A DNA stretch of 64,000 nt, taken from the NCBI RefSeq assembly GCF_002813755.1, contig NZ_CP018061.1, positions 62,001-126,000 of the forward strand, given 5' to 3'. Below the pieces are notes generated by a model, which had not been told where the DNA came from, ran no database searches, and worked only from the letters and a program-made list of their open reading frames with translations. Both the position numbers and the translations under genes were made by a program. Of this stretch, positions 1 through 8,106 are shown one piece after another. The stretch comes from Enterococcus mundtii (lineage in GTDB: Bacteria; Bacillota; Bacilli; Lactobacillales; Enterococcaceae). Each line of letters opens with the position of its first letter. Position 1 is the stretch's first letter.

Positions 1-1
1 A

Positions 2-955
2 ACGATAACCAAAGGACCGATTGCCCGAACCGAACAGAGTAGTCCCTTTTTTAGAGGGTTTTCTGCCAATACGACCACGGAAGCTTTTATTCAAGAAATT
101 GCGCCGGAGGCTAGAAAAGTTGCTTTAAGCAACGATCTATATGCATCTGTGATGATTGCTCAAGCCATTTTAGAATCGGGTAGTGGAAGTAGTCAATTAA
201 GTGCATCTCCTCATTATAATCTCTTTGGAATAAAAGCTTACACCGAGGAAAATTCGGTGGAATTTTTAACACAAGAGGATGATGGAACAGGAAACTTATA
301 CACACTTAGCGCACGTTTCAAATCTTATGAATCCTACGAAGAAAGCTTTTTAGATTACGCCAAATTATTAAGAGAAGGATTAACTCAAGATGCTGATTTC
401 TATTCTGGTGTCTGGCGTTCGAATACTTCTTCATATCAAGAGGCTACAAGGTTTCTAACGGGCAGATATGCCACTGATACGTCCTATTATCAAAAATTAG
501 ATGCATTGATCGATGTCTATGACTTGGAAAAGTTTGATATTGAAATCGATCAACTAATGATTGGAGAAAATGGATTTATCAACCCGTTGGAACACTTTAC
601 GATTACGAGTCACTACGGTATGAGAGGAGCGGAGTTCCATCGAGGGATCGATTTAGCAGCCAATGCCGGAGCGCCGATCTTTGCCAGTGAAGCAGGAACA
701 GTTATAAAATCCGAATATCACGCTTCGTGGGGAAATGTCATTTCGATACGTCATGAGAACGGATTATTTACATTATATGCGCATCAAAGTGTCAATGTTG
801 TTGAACCAGGGCAAGTCGTTCAAAAAGGGGAAGTGATTGGTTTTGTTGGTTCGACGGGGAATTCAACTGGACCACATTTGCATTTTGAGCTATCAACAGA
901 TGCCAGTATGGAACAACGATTTTTAATCGATCCGTTTGAAATCATACAACTATGA
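2..955 (+). CDS. Bifunctional peptidoglycan hydrolase (glucosaminidase-like + M23 endopeptidase), 5' end outside window
   Basis: The reading frame is open from base 2, so the start codon lies upstream; the first internal GTG/ATG near 149 is not the true start. The N-terminal part resembles a GH73/lysozyme-like glucosaminidase (QAILESGSG, candidate catalytic Glu at residue 58 of the visible part, then HYNLFGIK). The C-terminal part is an M23/LytM metallopeptidase with both zinc motifs intact: HRGID (H213, D217) and HLHFE (H292, H294). Family knowledge predicts cleavage of both glycan strands and peptide cross-bridges outside the membrane. It sits 13 bp ahead of two DivIVA-like genes and probably shares their transcript. 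It could be an autolysin or the wall-opening enzyme of a transfer system; the missing upstream sequence would decide. Confidence 0.88.
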   Translation, partial: TITKGPIARTEQSSPFFRGFSANTTTEAFIQEIAPEARKVALSNDLYASVMIAQAILESGSGSSQLSASPHYNLFGIKAYTEENSVEFLTQEDDGTGNLYTLSARFKSYESYEESFLDYAKLLREGLTQDADFYSGVWRSNTSSYQEATRFLTGRYATDTSYYQKLDALIDVYDLEKFDIEIDQLMIGENGFINPLEHFTITSHYGMRGAEFHRGIDLAANAGAPIFASEAGTVIKSEYHASWGNVISIRHENGLFTLYAHQSVNVVEPGQVVQKGEVIGFVGSTGNSTGPHLHFELSTDASMEQRFLIDPFEIIQL

Positions 956-968
956 AAAGGAGTAACCT

Positions 969-1670
969 ATGAACTTTAATGCAGAGCAATTAAGGAAAAT
1001 CACTTTCCCCACGGTTTCTCTAGCGGGGTACAAAAAACAAGATGTGGATGATTTTTTGACACACGCAGCAAATGATTATGACGTGATGAAAGAGACAACC
1101 ACAGAATTAGAGAAAAAATTGACGCTTGCAGAAAATCAAAAAGAGAATTTAGTAAAAGTATTTGAAAAAGAAAAAAGTGATTATTTAGCTGAAATCAATG
1201 AATTAAATGCTAAGTTGGATGAAGCAAGTAAAGAGGGCAGAGATGTACATGCGAAAAAAAGAAGCTTTGAAAATGCCTTGATTATTGCGCAAGATGCCGC
1301 CTTGAAGATTGAAGAAAATGCTGAATTAGAAGCCAGACGTATCGTAGAGGAAGCAAGGATTGAACAAGAAAATATTCTCAAAGAAGCAAAGGTCGAAGGG
1401 AATAATATCAAAGCCGAAGCCTATCATTTATTAGCTGAAGCAAATGGAAAAGTCAGTGAAGCGAACACTTATTATGAAGAACAGATGACGAAGCTAGAAA
1501 GTGAAAAAGAAAAAAGGACGAAAGAAATCATCCAGTTAGAAAGTGAAGCAAACAATGTCCGCTTGCAAATCATTTCAGAATATCAACGTGCCATCAATAA
1601 TTTGTCTGAGGGGAAATGGCAAAACTGGATAAATGCAGTCAAACAAACGGTTAGTGATGGGAGTGAATAG
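969..1670 (+). CDS. DivIVA-like coiled-coil protein 1
   Basis: A protein of 233 aa. The N-terminus carries the DivIVA-type signature, a hydrophobic-aromatic start followed by GYKKQDVDDFL (about residues 20-31). The rest is a long Glu/Lys-rich coiled coil (about 45-200) with many Ala-Glu-Ala heptads. DivIVA/GpsB proteins bind curved membrane at poles and septa through the N-terminal domain and oligomerise through the coiled coil. It starts 13 bp after the wall hydrolase with a strong AAGGAG site, and the next DivIVA-like gene overlaps its 3' end. It is not the cell-division divIVA, whose usual neighbours (ylm genes, ileS) are absent. A role in placing the upstream hydrolase is inference. Confidence 0.75.
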   Translation: MNFNAEQLRKITFPTVSLAGYKKQDVDDFLTHAANDYDVMKETTTELEKKLTLAENQKENLVKVFEKEKSDYLAEINELNAKLDEASKEGRDVHAKKRSFENALIIAQDAALKIEENAELEARRIVEEARIEQENILKEAKVEGNNIKAEAYHLLAEANGKVSEANTYYEEQMTKLESEKEKRTKEIIQLESEANNVRLQIISEYQRAINNLSEGKWQNWINAVKQTVSDGSE

Positions 1671-2154
1671 TTCGGACAACCTTTCGACTTCCCCTACTTT
1701 CACCACGAACTTAGTCGGAGGATATAATAAAGCGGAAGTTGATTCTTTTTTGGAAAAGCTCAAGGCTGAACAGGAAGCAAAGAATCATAGGATTCAAGAG
1801 CTAATACGTGAGAACGCAAAGAAAACAACTGAATTAATCAATTTGATCCAAGCAAATGCCACTGTTTCTTCTATATTAAAAGAAAAAATGTCTAAGATAA
1901 AGGTGTTAGAAGGGGCTTCCCCATCCAAACAGACTGAAAAGTTAACGGATGCGATTCAAATCACCCAAGCAAAAGAAGCGCTATCTATTGAAAAAGAAAG
2001 AATCCATTGTTTGAAGAACGAGTTAAAACAGAGGTTATATGAATTTGAAGATTTTCGAACAAGGAATATCGAAGTATGGTGCAGTTCGATGACTCAGCTA
2101 AATGAAAACATCAGCGAAAGTTTAAGGAATAAGAAGAGGGAAACGTTGGATTAG
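1633..2154 (+). CDS. DivIVA-like coiled-coil protein 2
   Basis: Up to 173 aa. The N-terminal motif NLVGGYNKAEVDSFLEKL (about residues 26-43) is the same DivIVA-type signature as in the preceding gene, and the rest is predicted coiled coil. The start is uncertain. ATG 1633 overlaps the previous gene by 38 bp and its nearest purine-rich site (GAGGGG, 1608-1613) is too far upstream; GTG 1654, ATG 1657 and GTG 1663 are in frame and closer to the conserved domain but lack a clear ribosome site. Translational coupling to the upstream gene is likely. Two adjacent, divergent DivIVA-like proteins suggest a hetero-oligomeric scaffold, which is inference. Confidence 0.68.
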   Translation: MQSNKRLVMGVNSSDNLSTSPTFTTNLVGGYNKAEVDSFLEKLKAEQEAKNHRIQELIRENAKKTTELINLIQANATVSSILKEKMSKIKVLEGASPSKQTEKLTDAIQITQAKEALSIEKERIHCLKNELKQRLYEFEDFRTRNIEVWCSSMTQLNENISESLRNKKRETLD

Positions 2155-2185
2155 TTCAGCAAGAAAAAGTTTGGAGGTTGAAGAG

Positions 2186-2338
2186 GTGACAGGAATCAAT
2201 AAAAGCGCATGGGTTTACAAACGACAAAAATTAGAAGTGTTGGCTAAGAAACGTGTTACTTCTATCGAAGTGTTACAAGAATTGAAATTTATGAAAAGAA
2301 TCGATGCAATTGAATCAAAAAATAAGTCAACGAAGTAA
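2186..2338 (+). CDS. Small basic protein, 50 aa, unknown
   Basis: A GTG start at 2186 is preceded by GGAGG at 2173-2177 with 8-nt spacing; the frame closes with TAA at 2336. The product is Lys/Arg-rich, apparently helical and has no membrane segment or signal peptide. It follows the second DivIVA-like gene by 31 bp and is followed 35 bp later by a strong terminator, so it is probably the last gene of that operon. I do not recognise the family. The ribosome site and operon position are the main support that it is translated. Confidence 0.55.
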   Translation: MTGINKSAWVYKRQKLEVLAKKRVTSIEVLQELKFMKRIDAIESKNKSTK

Positions 2339-2373
2339 CTGCTTGTTGATTTATTCTATCAAACAATCACTGA

Positions 2374-2416
2374 AAACCACCAAGTAAGGAGTAGCTATAC
2401 TTACTTGGTGGTTTTT
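2374..2416 (+). terminator. Rho-independent terminator of the hydrolase/DivIVA-like operon
   Basis: A 15-bp perfect stem, AAACCACCAAGTAAG paired with CTTACTTGGTGGTTT, has an 11-nt loop and runs into TTTTT. It lies 36 bp after the 50-aa gene and separates that operon from the PTS genes. Confidence 0.9.
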
Positions 2417-2435
2417 AATACTCCATCCTCTCTTT

Positions 2436-2480
2436 TTGCACACTAAAAATAGTGTGCAATATAAAAAATAGAGTGTGCTT
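2436..2480. promoter_or_regulatory. Perfect palindrome plus half-site, candidate activator site of the PTS operon
   Basis: TTGCACACTA-AAAA-TAGTGTGCAA (2436-2459) is a perfect 10-bp inverted repeat; an extra half-site GAGTGTGCTT follows at 2471-2480. It lies about 80-100 bp upstream of the sigma-54 promoter, the usual enhancer distance for LevR/MptR-type activators of enterococcal PTS operons. No activator gene is present in this window. Confidence 0.72.
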
Positions 2481-2535
2481 GATAAAAATTAACATGAAAA
2501 CCCTTTTATACCAACTTGATAAAGCGATTTCAAAG

Positions 2536-2552
2536 TTGGCACGATACTTGCA
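2536..2552 (+). promoter_or_regulatory. Sigma-54 (-24/-12) promoter of the PTS operon
   Basis: TTGGCACGATACTTGCA matches the sigma-54 consensus (TGGCAC-N5-TTGCA), with the invariant GG at 2538-2539 and GC at 2550-2551 separated by 12 nt as required. It lies 41 bp ahead of the first PTS start codon. Sigma-54 control by a PRD/AAA+ activator is well known for mannose- and cellobiose-type PTS operons in enterococci and listeriae. Confidence 0.9.
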
Positions 2553-2592
2553 TTATATAAAAGTGTAAGAAGAAGAAAAGGAAGTGTTCACA

Positions 2593-2913
2593 ATGGAAAA
2601 AAGAACAATCATGCTTGTCTGCTCTGCAGGAATGAGTACAAGTTTATTAGTGACAAAAATGCAAAAAGCAGCAGAAGAAAAAGGCGTAGAAGCGGATATC
2701 TTTGCAGTTTCAGCATCAGAAGCTGATAGCCAACTAGAATCAAAAAATGTAGACGTTTTATTATTAGGACCACAAGTACGTTTCATGCAAAGTCAATTTG
2801 CTGAAAAACTAGCACCAAAAGGGATTCCGTTAGATGTTATCAACATGCAAGACTATGGCATGATGAACGGGGCAAAAGTATTGGAACAAGCAGAATCATT
2901 GATTAATAAATAA
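2593..2913 (+). CDS. PTS lactose/cellobiose-family EIIB
   Basis: 106 aa from ATG 2593. An in-frame GTG at 2584 is less likely because AGGA at 2578-2582 has good spacing only to the ATG. The N-terminal P-loop-like CSAGMSTSLL carries the phospho-accepting Cys10 typical of IIB-lac/cel. This cytosolic subunit takes phosphate from IIA and passes it to the sugar bound by IIC. It is the first gene of a IIB-IIA-IIC operon, 23 bp ahead of IIA. The operon has no phospho-beta-glucosidase, so sugar-phosphate cleavage must be encoded elsewhere. Substrate is unproven; cellobiose, chitobiose or another beta-glucoside is likely. Confidence 0.93.
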   Translation: MEKRTIMLVCSAGMSTSLLVTKMQKAAEEKGVEADIFAVSASEADSQLESKNVDVLLLGPQVRFMQSQFAEKLAPKGIPLDVINMQDYGMMNGAKVLEQAESLINK

Positions 2914-2936
2914 AAACAAGAAAAAGAGGGAAGAAA

Positions 2937-3254
2937 ATGGAAGATCAAAAAAATTTAGAAGCGATCATGGGCTTGATCATGTTCGGCGGCAACGCAAAAA
3001 GCGATGCAATGGAAGCGATCGCGGCTGCGAAAAAAGGTGACTTTGAATTAGCAGATGCAAAAATCAAAGATGCAGAAGAATCATTGGTTCAAGCACATCA
3101 TTCGCAAACAGGGTTATTAACACAAGAAGCACAAGGGGAACACATGGAAGTTACTTTGTTGACCGTTCATAGTCAAGATCATTTGATGACATCGATCGCG
3201 TTTACAGATTTAGCAAAAGAAATTATTGATCTATACCGTCGTATAGATGCTTAA
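2937..3254 (+). CDS. PTS lactose/cellobiose-family EIIA
   Basis: 105 aa, the usual length of IIA-lac/cel proteins, which are trimeric helical cytosolic phosphocarriers. The conserved VHSQDHLMT segment places a His at position 78, the phosphorylated residue in lactococcal LacF; a second His pair is in AHHSQTG. It receives phosphate from HPr and gives it to the upstream IIB. A GAGGGAAGAA ribosome site precedes ATG 2937. The operon order is IIB-IIA-IIC. Confidence 0.94.
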   Translation: MEDQKNLEAIMGLIMFGGNAKSDAMEAIAAAKKGDFELADAKIKDAEESLVQAHHSQTGLLTQEAQGEHMEVTLLTVHSQDHLMTSIAFTDLAKEIIDLYRRIDA

Positions 3255-3289
3255 ATAAAAGTTTTTTAAAGGAGAAAAGAGGAAAAGAT

Positions 3290-4543
3290 ATGGATAGCTT
3301 TGTAGCATTTATGGAGAAACACTTTATACCAGTCGCATCAAAAATCGGTGCGCAACGCCATTTAGTGGCCATTCGTGACGCTTTTATGGTCAGTATGCCA
3401 TTAATGATCTTAGGCGCTTTAGCTGTAATGATCAATAACTTGCCGATCCCTGGATTCCAAGAATTGATGAATTCGATTTTTGGTGGTGAAGCATGGAAAG
3501 GATTCGGTGCGGCTGCTTGGAACGGAACGTTTGCGATTCTTTCTGTTTTGATTGCGTTCTTATTAGCTTATCATTTAGCAAACGGTTACCGTAAAGATGG
3601 CGTATCTGCCGGAGTGATTTCATTAGGTTCATTCTTCGCACTAGGCGGCGCTTTAGGTATGAGTTCAAACGGATTATTTATTGCAATTATTGTCGGAATT
3701 ATTTCAACAGAGATTTTTGTTCGTTTAAGTGGAAATGAAAAATTGATCATCAAAATGCCAGACGGAGTGCCACCGGCAGTAGCAAAAGCATTTGCGTCAT
3801 TATTACCAGCGATGATCACGATCTCATTTTTCGCACTAATCGCTGCAATTTTTGCAGCATTCGGTGTTGCTGATATTGTCGGAGCATTCTACACGGTGGT
3901 TCAAGAACCATTTATGGGTCTTGCTAACTCTTATCCATCTGCATTATTGCTTGCATTTATTACACCGTTCCTTTGGTTCTTCGGATTACATGGAGCAAAC
4001 ATGGTCGATCCATTGATGCAAACCATCAATGCGCCAGCGATCCAAGCAAACGTCGAAGCGATTGCTAACGGTCAAAGTGCACCATTTATCGTCAACAAAC
4101 CTTTCTTTGACAGCTTTGTCAATTTAGGTGGTACAGGTGCAACACTAGGCTTACTGATTGCGATCTATTTAGTAGGACGTAGAAACAAACCTTATATGGT
4201 CGTAACGAACTTATCGATTGCACCAGGTGTTTTCAACATCAACGAACCAACAATGTTTGGTCTACCAATCGTCTTGAATCCAGTGATGTTTATCCCATTT
4301 ATTTTAACACCGATGGTTTTAGTAACTGTTGCGTACTTTGCGACATCAACAGGACTTGTACCAGCAGCTACAGTAATGCCACCATGGGTAACACCACCAG
4401 TGATCGGCGGATTTTTAGCAACAAACAGTCTTTCAGGCGCAGTGTTATCTGCTGTCAACTTACTGATTTCAATTCTGATCTATCTACCATTCGTTAAAGT
4501 AGCAACGATCCAAGAAATGAAAAAAGACGCATTGAACGCGTAA
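3290..4543 (+). CDS. PTS lactose/cellobiose-family EIIC permease
   Basis: 417 aa and strongly hydrophobic with roughly ten membrane segments. It starts with an N-terminal MDSFVAFMEKH and carries the IIC-cel features FGLHGANMVDP and NEPTMFGLPIVLNP, which line the sugar site in this family. It moves and phosphorylates a beta-glucoside-type disaccharide across the membrane. It is preceded by AAGGAGAAAAGAGG and followed 5 bp later by a terminator, so it ends the sigma-54-dependent operon. Length and motifs are normal and no damage is seen. Confidence 0.94.
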   Translation: MDSFVAFMEKHFIPVASKIGAQRHLVAIRDAFMVSMPLMILGALAVMINNLPIPGFQELMNSIFGGEAWKGFGAAAWNGTFAILSVLIAFLLAYHLANGYRKDGVSAGVISLGSFFALGGALGMSSNGLFIAIIVGIISTEIFVRLSGNEKLIIKMPDGVPPAVAKAFASLLPAMITISFFALIAAIFAAFGVADIVGAFYTVVQEPFMGLANSYPSALLLAFITPFLWFFGLHGANMVDPLMQTINAPAIQANVEAIANGQSAPFIVNKPFFDSFVNLGGTGATLGLLIAIYLVGRRNKPYMVVTNLSIAPGVFNINEPTMFGLPIVLNPVMFIPFILTPMVLVTVAYFATSTGLVPAATVMPPWVTPPVIGGFLATNSLSGAVLSAVNLLISILIYLPFVKVATIQEMKKDALNA

Positions 4544-4548
4544 GAAAT

Positions 4549-4584
4549 AAAAAACGGAGAGCAAGTGATTGCTTTCCGTTTTTT
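4549..4584 (+). terminator. Terminator of the PTS operon
   Basis: AAAAAACGGAGAGCAA pairs with TTGCTTTCCGTTTTTT around a GTGA loop, with one G-T wobble and a T tract. Confidence 0.88.
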
Positions 4585-4668
4585 TGTGTTACTACTGTTA
4601 TCATTGCTATTTTTCAGAAAGCAACGTATAGTTTTTGTAAGCATTTTATTTGAATAGGAGGATAGCGT

Positions 4669-5076
4669 ATGAATACAACAGATATTCAAAAAAGGATCGA
4701 ACGATTCCAAGCATATGGGAACACACTTCCAGGAGCTAAGGTATATTTTCGTGAAGATTGGGAAACGCTTTATTTTGATTTGGATGGTAAACAGTTTGGG
4801 ATGATGAGTCCAGAAGCAAATGAAAAAGCATTGATCACGTTAAAACATTTTCCAGAAAAAAACGAGGAATTACGAACGATGTACCCTGAGATCATTATAC
4901 CTGGTTACTATGCCAATAAGAAACATTGGAATTCGATCATGTTAGGCAAAGATGAATTGTCAGACGAGGAAATCGAGAAAATGATTTTGATTTCTTATGA
5001 ATTGGTACTAGCTAAATTCGCTAAAAAGAAACAAGAAGAAATCAAAAACTCAGTGATAGAAAGTGATAGAAAGTGA
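4669..5076 (+). CDS. MmcQ/YjbR-family protein
   Basis: 135 aa. The pattern with a central FDLDGKQFGMM, followed by a Lys/Pro-rich stretch, PGYYANKKHWNSIML and a C-terminal helix, is that of the YjbR (DUF419) fold, a small cytosolic CyaY-like protein suspected of binding DNA. It is a single gene with a strong TAGGAGGAT site and its own spacing from the PTS terminator. The last 20 residues are Lys/Glu-rich. The DNA for the last residues contains a short direct repeat (agtgatagaaagtgatagaa), which may reflect slippage at the 3' end. Function is not established for the family. Confidence 0.8.
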   Translation: MNTTDIQKRIERFQAYGNTLPGAKVYFREDWETLYFDLDGKQFGMMSPEANEKALITLKHFPEKNEELRTMYPEIIIPGYYANKKHWNSIMLGKDELSDEEIEKMILISYELVLAKFAKKKQEEIKNSVIESDRK

Positions 5077-5122
5077 TTGAAAGCTTGAAGGGGCATCAAT
5101 CATTTTCTAGTCGATGAAAAAG

Positions 5123-5153
5123 GTCTGGAAATAGGGGCAACCTATTTCCAGAC
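5123..5153. terminator. Intergenic hairpin between convergent genes
   Basis: GTCTGGAAATAGG pairs perfectly with CCTATTTCCAGAC around a 5-nt loop. On the minus strand it is followed by CTTTTTC, so it best serves the minus-strand methyltransferase gene; it may act in both directions. Confidence 0.75.
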
Positions 5154-5207
5154 GCTTAATAAAATTTGTGCAGATGGACTAAGAATGTTTGGATCGATGA
5201 TTCGCCT

Positions 5208-5936
5208 CTACATTTTTGTCACAGAAATAATCAACATCATCGGTCGTCTTAATTCGTCTTTCATACCAGGCATATCTAACATATGTGACGGTGGTATTGG
5301 TTCAAGCACATGGTTGATTTGAAAGCCATTAGACAATAATGTCTCAAGATAAGTTGTAATCGTTCGATGATATTTTTTTACAGAAGATCCTAGGAAGTTT
5401 GTGTCACGCTCCCCTTCGTCAAAATAATGATCAACTGGAAAGTACATGATCTGACCATCATCTGTATAAATCCAATCTTGCCGACCATCTGCTGTAAAAA
5501 CAGGATGTTCAACTGAAAAAAGAAATTGCCCATTCGGTTTTAGGAAGTGATGGACATGCTGGACGAGTTGTTCCCAATTTTCTACATAATGGATCGCTAA
5601 AGAACTGAACACGAAATCAAATGAGTCTTTCGCAAACCGGATCGTTGAAATATCGTCTTGCATGTAACTGATCGTGTCATCATTTGTTCGAGCGCTAGCT
5701 TCTTCTAGCATCTTCTCAGACAAGTCAACACCAATGATTTTTTTTGCCCCTTGCGAAGCAGCGTAACGACAGTGCCAACCATAGCCACATCCAAGATCAA
5801 GGACTGTTTGTCCATGGAGATTGGGGAAGATAGTTGCAAGCGTGGGCCATTCTCCAGCACCTTGTAAGCCTTTTTGGCTACGAGGCATTTCTTTGTATTG
5901 GTCAAAAAATTGTTGATCGTCGTAAATGTTTGTCAT
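5208..5936 (-). CDS. Class I SAM-dependent methyltransferase
   Basis: 242 aa from the second in-frame ATG (5936). GGAGG lies 8 nt ahead of it, whereas the first ATG (5951) overlaps that ribosome site. Motif I VLDLGCGYGWHC binds S-adenosylmethionine, the acidic GVDLSEKML forms motif post-I, and the FDFVFSSLAIHYV stretch is motif II/III of the methyltransferase-11 family. The substrate cannot be told. It stands alone on the minus strand, convergent with the YjbR gene. Confidence 0.85.
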   Translation of the reverse strand: MTNIYDDQQFFDQYKEMPRSQKGLQGAGEWPTLATIFPNLHGQTVLDLGCGYGWHCRYAASQGAKKIIGVDLSEKMLEEASARTNDDTISYMQDDISTIRFAKDSFDFVFSSLAIHYVENWEQLVQHVHHFLKPNGQFLFSVEHPVFTADGRQDWIYTDDGQIMYFPVDHYFDEGERDTNFLGSSVKKYHRTITTYLETLLSNGFQINHVLEPIPPSHMLDMPGMKDELRRPMMLIISVTKM

Positions 5937-6132
5937 AATTGTTTCCTCCATGTCATTATTTTATACCACTAAACAACATGGAGCTCGTCTCTTTTGTGTG
6001 CAATCATCTCGCTCACTCCTTTGATTTCTATTCTAGCTTAGGTTAGAAAAAGAAGCAAAAATCCAAGCAACAGATAAAAGTACTTCGTGGTCTAATTTGA
6101 CACTGCGTATAGAATGACTGGAGGTTGCAAAA

Positions 6133-6597
6133 TTGAATATGTATCAATGGATCAAATTAAATGAACACCCAGAATTACTGGAAGAAACCGCAAGTTGGTT
6201 TTCCTCAAAGTGGGGCATTCCTGCTGAGGTTTATGCGGAAAGTATACGTACTGGAATCATCGAGAAGGAAAGTATTCCTCAATGGTATGTCATTCTCGAT
6301 GCAAAAGGTGCAATCGTGGGAGGAGCAGGTGTCATCGAAAATGACTTCCATGACCGCCCAGATTTAGCACCTAATCTTTGTGCTTTATATGTTGAACCGG
6401 AGCATCGGAATCAGGGATTAGCAAAATGGATATTAGAACAAACCAGAGAAGAGATGCATCGATTAGGGTTCAAAAAAATTTATTTGATGACAGACCACAC
6501 CTCTTTTTATGAACGATATGATTGGTCATTTTTAACTATGGTCAAGGAAGAAAGTGGAACAACTGCGCGGTTGTATCAAATCACTACAACAACATAA
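6133..6597 (+). CDS. GNAT-family N-acetyltransferase
   Basis: 154 aa. TTG 6133 is taken as start because GGAGG (6120-6124) is 8 nt away; ATG 6139 would be 14 nt away. The acetyl-CoA-binding pattern is seen as CALYVEPEHRNQGLAKWIL (R-x-x-G-L/A loop), followed by the KKIYLMTDHTSFYERYDW segment near the C-terminus. The substrate is unknown. It is convergent with the YrhK-like gene and both run into one shared hairpin. Confidence 0.85.
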   Translation: MNMYQWIKLNEHPELLEETASWFSSKWGIPAEVYAESIRTGIIEKESIPQWYVILDAKGAIVGGAGVIENDFHDRPDLAPNLCALYVEPEHRNQGLAKWILEQTREEMHRLGFKKIYLMTDHTSFYERYDWSFLTMVKEESGTTARLYQITTTT

Positions 6598-6639
6598 AGA
6601 GAAGCATGAGATGTTGAATCAAATCTCATGCTTCTCTTT
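6596..6639. terminator. Bidirectional terminator overlapping the 3' end of the YrhK-like gene
   Basis: AAAGAGAAGCATGAGAT pairs perfectly with ATCTCATGCTTCTCTTT (17 bp), with T tracts both ways. The right arm is part of the coding sequence and stop of the minus-strand gene ending at 6619. Confidence 0.9.
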
Positions 6640-6945
6640 TTTCGCTTGTTCTCTTCGTTGTTTCTTTTCATCGTAAATAAAGACATTTCGCACGATACGT
6701 AAGATGGGGCGAGTGGTCAAGAAGATGGCGCCTGCTAAATACAAGTAATTACTGTAATAATCAGGGATTTTCGTGAGCAAAGCAATACTCCCTAAGACAT
6801 AAAAAATCCCTGTGAGTAAATCAACCGCTAAAGAAATCAATGTGTAACGATTTTGGAAATACAAGCGAAAACGCCGTCCGCGGATCTCAATATCTTCTTC
6901 TTTGCCAATCTCGACATCATGGGTATTTCGTTTGATTCTTGGCAT
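6619..6945 (-). CDS. YrhK-like small membrane protein
   Basis: 108 aa. The middle, RFRLYFQNRYTLISLAVDLL, followed by two hydrophobic segments (about residues 38-60 and 66-82), is the YrhK-like domain. The C-terminal tail is very basic and cytoplasmic (KKQRREQAKKEKHEI). It is encoded on the minus strand 27 bp downstream of the alcohol dehydrogenase gene, so the two may share a transcript. Its function is unknown. The last codons lie inside the terminator stem. Confidence 0.78.
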   Translation of the reverse strand: MPRIKRNTHDVEIGKEEDIEIRGRRFRLYFQNRYTLISLAVDLLTGIFYVLGSIALLTKIPDYYSNYLYLAGAIFLTTRPILRIVRNVFIYDEKKQRREQAKKEKHEI

Positions 6946-6972
6946 ATAAAATCACCTAACTAGTTTTTATTT

Positions 6973-8106
6973 CTACGGTTTCAAAACAACTTTGATATTT
7001 TTATCTTCTTTTTTATCAAAAATCTCGTATGCTCGAGCCGCTTCTTCTAACGGCATCGAATGAGTGATGATTTGAGTTGGATCAAACATTCCTTCTGCAA
7101 TCATGTCATAAATTTTTGGCATCAAATGGACAACTGGTGCTTGCCCATGTTTGACGTCAATATTGCGCATAAAGAATTCTTGAAGTGGATAGGAAGAAGC
7201 AGGTGTCATATAAACACCAGTGATTTGCACTGTCCCAAATTTTTTGACCGCTTTAGCAGCCATTTGGATAGGTGAGATCGTTCCACTTTGTAAGCTAACT
7301 AAATTTTTAGCTTTTTCTTTTGTTGGCTCTAAACCATCCATTCCGACACAATCAATGATGACATCTGCACCGCCACGAGCTAACTCATATAAATCATCTC
7401 CGGCTTGGTTCACGTCGTCTAATAGATAGGTTTCGATTTGATTATAGCGGACTGCTTTGTCTAATCGGTGTTTGACTGGATCGACCGCAATGACACGTTT
7501 TGCTCCTGCCATTACAGCAAATTTTTGTGCAAATAAACCAACAGGACCTGAACCTAAGACGACGACTGTATCATCTTTTTTAACCCCTGCATTTGCAACG
7601 CTCCAATAAGCGGTTGGTAAAATATCAGATAAAAATAAAACTTTTTCATCAGGTAAATCATTATCTGGAACGATAAATGACGTAGAGTCGGCGAAAGGTA
7701 CCCGAAGATATTCTGCTTGACCACCCCAGTGATTTCCGTTCAATTTACCAAAACCGAATAATCCGCCGTATAATTCTTCCTGATTGGAATTATCACACTG
7801 ACTTTCCATATGGTTTGCACAAAAATGGCAATGACCACAACTAATATTAAAAGGAATAACGACACGTTGTCCTTTTTTCAACTTCTTCACTTCAGAACCA
7901 ACTTCTTCAACAATCCCCATAGGTTCATGTCCAACGACATAGCCTTTTTCCATAACGGATTCCCCATGGTGATAAAGATGGAGATCAGATCCACAAATCG
8001 CTGTTGCAGTGATACGGATGATTGCATCGGTTGGTGCTAAAATTTTTGGATCATCAACATTTCTAATTTCCATTTTTTGCTTTCCTTGCCAAGTGACTGC
8101 TTTCAT
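6973..8106 (-). CDS. Zinc-dependent alcohol dehydrogenase (formaldehyde dehydrogenase-like MDR family)
   Basis: 377 aa. Catalytic zinc ligands are recognisable as C38, H60 and E61 (AICGSDLHLYH, GHEPMG). The structural-zinc loop is CGHCHFCANHMESQC. The NAD(P)-binding Rossmann motif is VVVLGSGPVGLFAQ with the acidic VDP that usually favours NAD. Length and the insert before the C-terminus resemble glutathione-independent formaldehyde/threonine-type dehydrogenases, so the alcohol substrate is open. ATG 8106 has an AGGAGAGGAG site upstream. Confidence 0.9.
   Translation of the reverse strand: MKAVTWQGKQKMEIRNVDDPKILAPTDAIIRITATAICGSDLHLYHHGESVMEKGYVVGHEPMGIVEEVGSEVKKLKKGQRVVIPFNISCGHCHFCANHMESQCDNSNQEELYGGLFGFGKLNGNHWGGQAEYLRVPFADSTSFIVPDNDLPDEKVLFLSDILPTAYWSVANAGVKKDDTVVVLGSGPVGLFAQKFAVMAGAKRVIAVDPVKHRLDKAVRYNQIETYLLDDVNQAGDDLYELARGGADVIIDCVGMDGLEPTKEKAKNLVSLQSGTISPIQMAAKAVKKFGTVQITGVYMTPASSYPLQEFFMRNIDVKHGQAPVVHLMPKIYDMIAEGMFDPTQIITHSMPLEEAARAYEIFDKKEDKNIKVVLKP

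Noticed and set aside
149..955. Wall hydrolase taken as a complete 268-aa gene starting at 149
   Set aside because: The frame is open from base 2 and the sequence before 149 is glucosaminidase-like, so the gene is cut by the window edge.
3432..4458. Minus-strand open frames opposite the first PTS permease
   Set aside because: They are antisense shadows without ribosome sites, overlapping an intact conserved gene.
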